36,887 bases of DNA, taken from Novosphingobium sp. (lineage in GTDB: Bacteria > Pseudomonadota > Alphaproteobacteria > Sphingomonadales > Sphingomonadaceae). The notes beneath the pieces are model-generated. The model searched no databases. It saw nothing but the letters and a program-made list of their open reading frames with translations, and was not told the origin of the DNA. The DNA is taken from contig DAICYJ010000189.1 of assembly GCA_027311705.1 (NCBI GenBank), positions 1 to 36,887 on the forward strand, read 5' to 3'. Both the position numbers and the translations under genes were made by a program. Below, in pieces: positions 30,055 through 36,887 of the stretch. The number at the start of each line of letters is the position of its first letter. Position 1 is the first letter of the stretch.

Positions 30055-31812
30055 TCAGGCTGATGCCGCATCTGCATGTCCCACGCCGTTCGCGGGTCCG
30101 CCGTGGGTGGCTCGAGGTTCAACGGATGCGGCGGAGGTATCGGTAATCTCCTTCCCAGTCGTGCAGCTCCCCGCGAGCATGCCGTTCAGCGATGCTCCGT
30201 TCATGCCAAGTTCGGCCATCAAACCGTCGATCAGAGGGCCGCCTACCCGGTAGCGCATAGCCGCCGACACCGCTGCATCGGCGAGGTTGCCTTGGACGGT
30301 ACCCGCATTCGCATCGCCACCCGACACGGCGCCATGGAGGCCTCGGGCATCGAGAATGCTAATTCTGTCGATGTTTTCCATGGGCTTGGCGGCCGCCGCG
30401 ATAATTGCAGGGAGCGCGTCGAGTATCGCCTTTCGGATCAAGAGCGCCGTCTGCGCTTCACTCAGGATGTTGGTCGCTTCGTTCAGGGAGGCTTGCCCTG
30501 CAGCATCGACTCTAAACGCAGCCTCGCGACCTTGGGCGCGGGACTTCTCGGCGTCGGCCTCGGCCGTCGCTTCGGTGCGCAACGCGATGGCGCGCGCCTC
30601 AGCGGCTTCTTTCTCGGCAGTGGCGGCGACGGTAATCTGAACCGCTTGCTCCTGCGCGCGCTGAGTTGCGGCGATGACCGCGACATTCTTGTTGCGGTTC
30701 GCGATCTCGGTCGCCTTGGCTGTGGCGACGCTTTCTTCGGCACGGACCGCGAGCGCGCGGGCCTCGTTGGCGGCCGCTGTCGCGGTCGATTCCTCCTCGG
30801 ATTTTTGCGCGGTCTGCACCGCAGTTGTGATCCGCGCGATTTCGATGGTGCGGTCGCGTTCTATCGTCGCAGTCTGGATCGCCCCGTCGCGTGCGATCGA
30901 CGCGGTTTGGATGACCTTGTCAGCCTCGGTCTGCGCGACCGTCTGTGCCTGCTCGGCGGTGATCCGCGCGATCTCGGCCAACCGGGTCTGTTCTGCCTCG
31001 GCGGTGGCAATTGCCGTCGCCTGCTCGGCGCGGCGGGCAGACAGTGTCTGTTCCTGGGTCAGCCGTGCCTGTTCGGCGGCCTGCGCGATCTCAAGCGACT
31101 GGTTATTCGCCTCAAGATTGCGTTGCTCAATCTCGACCCGGTTGGTCGCGACGATGTCGTTGCGGATCTTCTTGCGCTCCTCGATCGTACGGGTGAGCAC
31201 TGTCAGCCCTTCCGCGTCGAAAGCGTTGTTCTCGTTAAAATGCTCAAACGCCGTCTGGTCGAAATGAGTGATGCTGACCGATTCCAGCTGGAAGCCATTC
31301 ATATCCAGATCGGTCATCAGCGCCTCCTGCACCTTTTGGATAAAGTCGGCGCGGTTGGCGTGGAGGTGCTCCATCGTCATCGTCGCGGCAACCGATCGCA
31401 GCGCGGAAACCAGCTTGCCATCGAGCAATGACTTCACCGCATCCGGGCTGTTGACGGAATTGCCCAGTGTCTGTGCCGCTGCCGCGATCGACTCCGCGTC
31501 GGGCTTCACCTTAATATGGAACAGTCCCACAACGTCGACCCGCAGTTTGTCGAGCGTGATCAACGCGTCCTTATTCAGACGCGATACCTCCAGCTTTACG
31601 GTTGTGAGGCGGACTTGCATCAGTTCGTGGAGGACGGGAATGACCATGATGCCTCCGTTGAGCACCACCTTCTCGCCACCGAAGCCGGTGCGGATGAGTG
31701 CTACATCCTTGGTCGCACGACGATAGAGACGGGTCAGAATGATCCCGATCACGACCAGCGCGAGTACGACGATCCCGGCATAGATCAGGATATTGATAAG
31801 TGATGCAGGCAC
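30055..31812 (-). CDS. yqiK: Flotillin family protein (YqiK-like)
   Basis: N-terminal TM, RTGFGGEKVVLNGGIMVIPVLHELMQVRLTTVKLEV, FHIKVKPDAESIAAAAQTLG, long Ala/Glu-rich flotillin coiled coil. Confidence 0.92.
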   Translation of the reverse strand: MPASLINILIYAGIVVLALVVIGIILTRLYRRATKDVALIRTGFGGEKVVLNGGIMVIPVLHELMQVRLTTVKLEVSRLNKDALITLDKLRVDVVGLFHIKVKPDAESIAAAAQTLGNSVNSPDAVKSLLDGKLVSALRSVAATMTMEHLHANRADFIQKVQEALMTDLDMNGFQLESVSITHFDQTAFEHFNENNAFDAEGLTVLTRTIEERKKIRNDIVATNRVEIEQRNLEANNQSLEIAQAAEQARLTQEQTLSARRAEQATAIATAEAEQTRLAEIARITAEQAQTVAQTEADKVIQTASIARDGAIQTATIERDRTIEIARITTAVQTAQKSEEESTATAAANEARALAVRAEESVATAKATEIANRNKNVAVIAATQRAQEQAVQITVAATAEKEAAEARAIALRTEATAEADAEKSRAQGREAAFRVDAAGQASLNEATNILSEAQTALLIRKAILDALPAIIAAAAKPMENIDRISILDARGLHGAVSGGDANAGTVQGNLADAAVSAAMRYRVGGPLIDGLMAELGMNGASLNGMLAGSCTTGKEITDTSAASVEPRATHGGPANGVGHADAASA

Positions 31813-31852
31813 AGTGGGAACTCCCGGTTCGTCGTTGGTGCAGACAGGCTAT

Positions 31853-32470
31853 TCAGATGGACCGCAGCAGTGGATCCGTGTCGGGCAGCGCGTAAAACAG
31901 CTTGCCGTCACGTCGGACTGTCAACACGCTTTGGCCCTGTTCGATGGCGTCCGTATCATTATGCGGCTCGACCATGATGAAATGTGCCTGACCGTGCTGG
32001 TCGACAACCTTGGCGCGGGCGGGGGCTCCGCGCCGGGCGGTGCCTTCCAGGATCGTGCCGTGCCGCCGGAGAAGCTCGTCAGTCGAGATTACAGTCGTCT
32101 CGAGGCCAGGCATGATCCGCGCAAGCCCGTTCGCGACGAGCGTATTGAGCGACCCGCCGACGATGAGCGCGCCAGCTACAGCGAGGACCAAAGTCAACGG
32201 GCCTCCTGTGAGCGAGGTGGCAATTTGCTGAATGCCAATGCCTGCAATGGTAAAGCAGCCGAGCAGCGAGGTAAGCCAGATCAGGATCGGCAATTCCCCG
32301 CCAAGCCCGAGCCAGTCGAGCAAGCCCCAGTGCCCTTCGATATCACCCTCAGCGTCGAGATCGAAATGTCCGAGACCCAATCCGACTGCTTCAATCAGTC
32401 CGATCCCGATCATCACAACGAACGTGATCGCAAAGGGCAGATAGGCATGGGTAAGCAACAGTGCGAACAT
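31853..32470 (-). CDS. yqiJ: YqiJ-like OB-fold membrane protein, partner of YqiK
   Basis: Directly upstream of yqiK on the same strand; TM segments then an OB-fold-like C-terminus (HGTILEGTARRGAPARAKVVDQHGQAHFIMVEP). Confidence 0.82.
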   Translation of the reverse strand: MFALLLTHAYLPFAITFVVMIGIGLIEAVGLGLGHFDLDAEGDIEGHWGLLDWLGLGGELPILIWLTSLLGCFTIAGIGIQQIATSLTGGPLTLVLAVAGALIVGGSLNTLVANGLARIMPGLETTVISTDELLRRHGTILEGTARRGAPARAKVVDQHGQAHFIMVEPHNDTDAIEQGQSVLTVRRDGKLFYALPDTDPLLRSI

Positions 32471-32724
32471 GATTTAGCGAGTAACATGCGGTTGGTGCGG
32501 TGTCAGGCAAAACCGATGGATGATATTTGAGCGATCGACCGGATCCAGTGGGCGAAAGCGCGGGGCAGCTAACCGTCGGAGCGTGCCCCCCGGATGGGAC
32601 TTCAGTCCCGATGACCACTTTTCGTATGCTGCCTTGCAGGTCCCGTCGGTTAAAAACCTGGAATTGGAATGAAAGGCAGCATTGATGACCCGAGCCTGCC
32701 GATCGCACCGCAGCTTGGTCGGCG

Positions 32725-34320
32725 TCAGCGGTCGGTGCCGGAAACGCGCTCCCAGTTCAACCCGAACCGCCCCAGATACTTGCGCAACCGGTCCGCGTCG
32801 TTGGTGCTTGCGCGCTTTCCACGCGATACGGAAAACAGGCGACGACCCGCATCGGAAAGAGAGCGGCTGGATGCGCACGTTTCAACGGTGAAGCTTAACT
32901 GCACGCGGTCGAACGGATCGATGTGCGACAAAGCTTCGGCATCCAGGAGGGCTTCCAGCCCGTCTCCTGCCCGGGAGGCACCTTTCCATGCCCGCCGCAA
33001 TCGCGCGACTTCAGTAGCGACACCATCCGTGTCGATTCGGCCCTTGGGCGAGAAGGTCGCCATGCGGGTTACGCTTGCTGCAAGGTCGCGGAAGTTGCCC
33101 GGCCAGTGCGCGTCGGCCGACATGGCAAAGGCGAGGTAGCGGTCGCGGGCTTCCTTGTTGAAGGTGACCCGTTCACCTTCGCGCTCGGCGTGTCGGTCTA
33201 GTTCGTAGTCGAGGTTGGGGGCGATATCCTCGCGGCGGGCGACAAGTCCGGGTAGTTCGAAGGTCCAGAGGTTCAATCGGGCGTAAAGATCTTCGCGGAA
33301 TGTGCCGTCAGCCACGCACTTGGCCAGATCGCGATTGGTGCCGGCGATCAGCTGGAAGTCGCTGCCCGCTTCTTTGTCGGCACCTACGGGTAGGAAGCGC
33401 TTGTCCTCGATCGCGCGCAGGATCATCGCCTGTTCGTCCAAGCCCAGTTCGCCGATCTCGTCGAGGAACAGCATCCCGCCATCGGCCGTGCGCAACAGGC
33501 CGGGCCGATCTGCTGCCGCGCCGGTGAATGCGCCTTTCCTGTGGCCGAACAGGGCGGACATCGCGCTGTCGCCGCGCAAGGTGGCGCAGTTCACTTCCAC
33601 GAACTGGCCGCTGACCTGCCGCTTCAGTTTCTTCAGCTCGAAGATGCGCCGGGCAAGCTGGCTCTTGCCCGCGCCAGTCGGCCCCATCAGCAGGATCGGC
33701 GCGCGGGTGCGGCTGGCGACCTGCTCGATCTCGTCGATCATGACGTTGAACGCGGCGTTGCGCGTTTCGATGCCGGACTTGAGGAACGAGGTACTTTCCG
33801 CAGCCTCGCTGGCGAAGCGCGTGGCGATGCTGTCGTAGCGCGACAGGTCGAGGTCGATGACACTCCACGTCCCCGCCGCATCGGGGGCCCCGCGCTTCGG
33901 CTGGGTCTGGAGCAGGCGGCCCGGCAGGTAATGCGCTTCGGTCAGCAAAAACAGGCAGATCTGCGCGACGTGGGTGCCGGTGGTGATATGGATCAGGTAG
34001 TCTTCAACATCCGGGTCGAGCGGCTGCGCACGCGCGAAGTCGAGCAGCTTGCCGTAGACCTCCTCGAAATCCCAAGCGTCAGCGAAGTCGATCACGTGCC
34101 GTTCGACCAGGGTTTCGGGAGAAACCGAGGCGATGTCTTCGCTGACATATTCGGCGAGGCGACTGTGCGCCGAGCCGTGGATCATGATGAAGCGGTCAAC
34201 CCGCAAATCCTCGTGCATGCACAGCCCCACCGATGGCCGCCACTTCATCCAGCGCGATGGCCCGAACTTCGAGGCATCGAGCGTGGAGCCGAGGAAGCTG
34301 ATGACTGTCGTGGGCTTCAT
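32725..34320 (-). CDS. rtcR: Sigma54-dependent regulator of RNA repair operon, RtcR (CARF-like N-terminus plus AAA+)
   Basis: N-terminal VISFLGSTLDA...YLIHITTGTHVAQICLFLLTEAHYLPGRLLQTQPKR, Walker A GPTGAGKSQLARRI, GAFTGA loop, FLDEIGELGLDEQAMILRAIE. Confidence 0.95.
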   Translation of the reverse strand: MKPTTVISFLGSTLDASKFGPSRWMKWRPSVGLCMHEDLRVDRFIMIHGSAHSRLAEYVSEDIASVSPETLVERHVIDFADAWDFEEVYGKLLDFARAQPLDPDVEDYLIHITTGTHVAQICLFLLTEAHYLPGRLLQTQPKRGAPDAAGTWSVIDLDLSRYDSIATRFASEAAESTSFLKSGIETRNAAFNVMIDEIEQVASRTRAPILLMGPTGAGKSQLARRIFELKKLKRQVSGQFVEVNCATLRGDSAMSALFGHRKGAFTGAAADRPGLLRTADGGMLFLDEIGELGLDEQAMILRAIEDKRFLPVGADKEAGSDFQLIAGTNRDLAKCVADGTFREDLYARLNLWTFELPGLVARREDIAPNLDYELDRHAEREGERVTFNKEARDRYLAFAMSADAHWPGNFRDLAASVTRMATFSPKGRIDTDGVATEVARLRRAWKGASRAGDGLEALLDAEALSHIDPFDRVQLSFTVETCASSRSLSDAGRRLFSVSRGKRASTNDADRLRKYLGRFGLNWERVSGTDR

Positions 34321-34465
34321 GCGCTGAGTTTATATCATCTTATACTGCAGGATACAAATCCGCAGTCGACTGGCAGGTCTGGATCATCAGGCAGTCATCA
34401 ACGGCGCACCGAAAATGGCTGAAAACCGCCGTTTGTACCCGGCGGCGCACATCGTACCCGTCATT

Positions 34466-34481
34466 TGGCACGCCCCCTGCA
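34466..34481 (+). promoter_or_regulatory. Sigma54 (-24/-12) promoter for the leader RNA/rsr transcript
   Basis: TGGCACGCCCCCTGCA versus consensus TGGCACG-N4-TTGCA (one mismatch), between divergent rtcR and rsr. Confidence 0.85.
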
Positions 34482-34551
34482 ATAGGATTCTCGTCGGGTC
34501 GGTCGAACAGCCCGGCATAGGCGGAACCGAGGGGCGGTCGGAATGGGCCGA

Positions 34552-34673
34552 CTGCCCCAGAGGTTCACAACAGGGTGTGTTTCAGGTGTGCCAGAGCGGC
34601 GCCCCTTTGGCCGGCTCAGGAGCCGGAGGCCGCTGGTTCAAGTCCAGCCACCCTGACCAGTTTTTGGGGCCAG
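34552..34673 (+). ncRNA. tRNA-like / Y-RNA-like structured leader RNA upstream of rsr
   Basis: Outer helix CUGCCCCA/UGGGG(C)CAG with a single bulged C encloses a tRNA-like fold: perfect 7-bp acceptor CAGGGTG (34571-34577)/CACCCTG (34649-34655), discriminator A plus encoded CCA, T-arm GCTGG-TTCAAGT-CCAGC; the anticodon-arm position is a long nested hairpin rather than a normal 5+7+5 arm. Confidence 0.7.
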
Positions 34674-34706
34674 CCTTGTCTGGCCTGACATTGAAGGAGT
34701 TGGACG

Positions 34707-36254
34707 ATGGCCAACAAGAGTCTTTTCGCTTCGGCGCTTTCGCGGTTCCTGCCGCCCGTCGACACAGTCAACCAGGCGGGCGGGGCTGCCTATACCTACG
34801 GGCCTGAAGCCAAGCTGGCCCAGCTAGCCGCAACCGGCACGCTGGCTGACGGCTTCTATTTGAAAGCCGAGACCCAGCTTGCCGACGTGGTGCTGGCGGC
34901 CAAGGACGTCGATCCCGAATGGGTCGCCAAGTGTGCGGTCTATTCGCGGCGGTCCGGCGCCATGAAGGATATGCCGGCCTTGCTGGCAGCCTATCTGACG
35001 ATGGCCGATCCAGATCTGTCGGTGCGCGTGTTCAAGCGCGTGATCGACAATGGCCGCATGCTGCGCACCTTCGTGCAGATCATGCGTTCGGGTCAGGTCG
35101 GGCGAGCATCGCTCGGCTCGCGACCAAAGCGGCTGGTGCGCGAATGGCTGGAGCAGGCGTCGATGGCCCAGCTGATGCAGGCTGCGACCGGCAACGATCC
35201 GAGCCTGGCGGACATCGTGAAGATGGTCCATCCGGCACCGGCCTCGGCCGAGCGGCGCGCGTTCTACGGCTGGCTGATCGGCAAGCCCTATGATGTCGCG
35301 GCGCTGCCTGCGGAAATCGCGGCGATCGAGGCCTGGAAGCGTTCGCCGACAAGCGAATTGCCCGCGGTGCCGTTCGAATGGCTGACCGCTTTCCCGCTCT
35401 CTCCCGAGCAGTGGGGTGCGCTGGCTGGCCGCATGGGTTGGCAGGCGCTGCGGATGAACCTGAACACGCTGGCGCGCCACGGTGCGTTCGGGGTGGCAGG
35501 GGTCACCGAAGCGGTTACGGCGCGGCTGTCCGATCCGGCTTCCATAGCGCGGGTGAAGCCGATGCCCTATCAGCTGATGGTGGCATTGGATCAGGTGGGA
35601 GATGGTGTGCCGCTGGCAGTGCAGGCAGCGCTCGAAAGCGCGCTGGAAGCATCGCTTGCCGGGGTGCCGAAGCTTGCAGGGCAGGTTGTGGTCTGCCCCG
35701 ACGTCTCGGGTTCGATGAGTTCGCCAGCGACGGGTTACCGCAAGGGCGCCACGTCGAAGGTGCGTTGCATCGATATCGCCGCGCTGGTCGCCGCCGCTGT
35801 GCTACGCCAGAACCGCGATGCCCGGGTGATCCCGTTCGAGGTGGACGTGGTCAAACTGAAGCTCGATCCCCATGCCCGCGTTGCCGTGAATGCGGCAAAG
35901 CTGGCCGGGGTGGGTGGCGGCGGGACCAATGTCTCGGCACCGCTCGCGCTGCTCAACAAGGAGCGGGCGCGGGTGGATACGGTGGTGATCGTCTCGGACA
36001 ATGAATCCTGGGTTGATCGATCCCGGCACGGGGCTACGGCGACGATGAACGAGTGGAACAAGCTGAAGGCCCGAAACCCGGGTGCGAAGCTGATCTGCAT
36101 CGACATCCAGCCTTATGGCTCCACGCAGGCAAAGGACCGGGCAGATATCATGAATGTCGGTGGTTTCACCGACGCGGTGTTCGACGCAATGGCGCGCTTT
36201 GCCTCCGGGCAGTCGCGCGATTGGGTCGAGATCGTTCGGAATACGGAGGTTTGA
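34707..36254 (+). CDS. rsr: Rsr, bacterial Ro60 ortholog (TROVE domain plus vWA)
   Basis: VNQAGGAAYTYGPEAKLAQLAATGTLADGFY, AVYSRRSGAMKDMPALLAAYL (TROVE HEAT-like), VVVCPDVSGSMSSP vWA MIDAS DxSxS. Confidence 0.96.
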   Translation: MANKSLFASALSRFLPPVDTVNQAGGAAYTYGPEAKLAQLAATGTLADGFYLKAETQLADVVLAAKDVDPEWVAKCAVYSRRSGAMKDMPALLAAYLTMADPDLSVRVFKRVIDNGRMLRTFVQIMRSGQVGRASLGSRPKRLVREWLEQASMAQLMQAATGNDPSLADIVKMVHPAPASAERRAFYGWLIGKPYDVAALPAEIAAIEAWKRSPTSELPAVPFEWLTAFPLSPEQWGALAGRMGWQALRMNLNTLARHGAFGVAGVTEAVTARLSDPASIARVKPMPYQLMVALDQVGDGVPLAVQAALESALEASLAGVPKLAGQVVVCPDVSGSMSSPATGYRKGATSKVRCIDIAALVAAAVLRQNRDARVIPFEVDVVKLKLDPHARVAVNAAKLAGVGGGGTNVSAPLALLNKERARVDTVVIVSDNESWVDRSRHGATATMNEWNKLKARNPGAKLICIDIQPYGSTQAKDRADIMNVGGFTDAVFDAMARFASGQSRDWVEIVRNTEV

Positions 36255-36260
36255 ATAACA

Positions 36261-36392
36261 GGGTCACGGCGAATGCCGGAAGGACTACATTGATAATGTC
36301 GGTGTCGCGGGTTCGAGTCCCGCCTGCCTTTCGGGGCAGTAGCTCAGTCGGATAGAGCACGAACGTCTTTCCAATCCTTGTCGCCGTGACCC
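36261..36392 (+). ncRNA. YrlA-like Y RNA 1 with permuted tRNA-like module
   Basis: 12-bp closing stem GGGTCACGGCGA/TCGCCGTGACCC; conserved GGCGAATGCCGG..GGACTACA and GTCT..CC..GTCGCC; T-arm GCGGG-TTCGAGT-CCCGC (36307-36323) precedes acceptor hairpin CTGCCT-TTCG-GGGCAG, then TA and D-arm GCTCAGTCGGATAGAGC. Confidence 0.88.
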
Positions 36393-36412
36393 TTCACCAG
36401 TTTTCAGGATTT

Positions 36413-36570
36413 GCCGTGGCGAATGCCGGTGGGACTACACCTCCACCAGCGCAAGGTCCGACGAGTAAAGCGCCTTTTGGTCAGCGATGGCCAGAAGGAG
36501 ATGCGGGTTCGAATCCCGCCACAGGAATGTAGCTTAAGGACCGCGTCTCACCACCTCTCGTCGCCACGGC
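36413..36570 (+). ncRNA. YrlA-like Y RNA 2 with permuted tRNA-like module
   Basis: 10-bp closing stem GCCGTGGCGA/TCGCCACGGC; conserved GGCGAATGCCGGTGGGACTACA; long hairpin CCTTTTGGTCA-GCGA-TGGCCAGAAGG, T-arm GCGGG-TTCGAAT-CCCGC (36503-36519), minimal ACA-GGAA-TGT acceptor hairpin, then TAGCTTAAGGA. Confidence 0.85.
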
Positions 36571-36578
36571 AACCCACA

Positions 36579-36730
36579 TTCACGGCGAATGCCGGGCAAG
36601 GACTACATCCTGTCACGATGCAGGCGCGGGTTCGAATCCCGCCGGGTCCACCACGCTGCGGGCCTGTAGCTTAGCGGACAGAGCGGCGCCCCCTTGGGGC
36701 AATGTCTTTCCCAACCCTCGTCGCCGTGAA
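36579..36730 (+). ncRNA. YrlA-like Y RNA 3 with permuted tRNA-like module retaining a 7-bp acceptor and internal ACCA
   Basis: 10-bp closing stem TTCACGGCGA/TCGCCGTGAA; T-arm GCGGG-TTCGAAT-CCCGC (36626-36642), acceptor CGGGTCC/GGGCCTG with loop ACCACGCTGC, then TA and D-arm GCTTAGCGGACAGAGC. Confidence 0.88.
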
Positions 36731-36741
36731 CCCAATTGAAC

Positions 36742-36872
36742 GCTGGCGAATGCCGGCGGGACTACATGGGTAGAGCACCCGTCCTTGTGGCGGGAGGTCG
36801 GTGGTCCGAATCCACCCCCGGAGCGATCCGGAGTAGCTCAGCAAAAACGTCTCGCCACACTTCGTCGCCAGC
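36742..36872 (+). ncRNA. YrlA-like Y RNA 4 with permuted tRNA-like module
   Basis: 8-bp closing stem GCTGGCGA/TCGCCAGC; conserved GGCGAATGCCGGCGGGACTACA; D-stem strand GAGC, anticodon-arm-like CCCGT-CCTTGTG-GCGGG, T-arm GGTGG-TCCGAAT-CCACC (36800-36816), acceptor hairpin CCGGA-GCGA-TCCGG, then TAGCTCAGC. Confidence 0.85.
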
Positions 36873-36887
36873 ACCAAGGTAATATGC

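Noticed and set aside
30076-31431. 451-aa plus-strand ORF opposite yqiK
   Set aside because: Antisense shadow of the flotillin coding region; no family signature.
36411-36674. ORF 36411-36674 and the other ORFs in 36053-36887 outside rsr
   Set aside because: They overlap the structured Y RNA array; composition is explained by tRNA-like stems and shows no protein family pattern.
36307-36840. Ordinary tRNA gene cluster
   Set aside because: T-arms and D-arms are present but in permuted order with capped acceptor stems and no standard tRNA start/end; conserved Y stems flank each unit, so normal tRNA genes do not fit.

Overview
Alphaproteobacterial (probably Sphingomonadales-like, inferred from protein style and GC content) chromosomal window. 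Left part is ordinary core genome: ammonium transporter (truncated by the window edge), hisC, a prephenate/cyclohexadienyl dehydrogenase, an NRAMP-like transporter, plsC-like, YdcF/DUF218, ftsX, ftsE, two DUF3426-type proteins and tRNA-Leu(GAG). After the tRNA comes an accessory region: a decayed DUF3489/DUF2924/serine-recombinase cassette, a 2319-aa RTX protein, a frameshifted IS3-family transposase, a second RTX protein with a beta-propeller-like N-terminus, and a type I secretion operon whose ABC subunit has lost all recognisable catalytic ATPase motifs. Then yqiJ/yqiK (flotillin) and an RNA-repair-type locus: rtcR, a sigma54 promoter, a tRNA-like leader RNA, and rsr (Ro60/TROVE). The most exciting signal is downstream of rsr: a tandem array of at least four structured ncRNAs (36261-36872). 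Each is closed by a GGCGA/UCGCC-containing stem with a conserved GGCGAAUGCCGG...GGACUACA / GUCU...CC...GUCGCC module and carries a circularly permuted tRNA-like domain. They look like bacterial Y RNAs (YrlA-like), but in an array with two alternating permutation topologies and different acceptor-stem caps. All calls come from reading the sequence and the supplied ORFs; no searches or folding programs were run.
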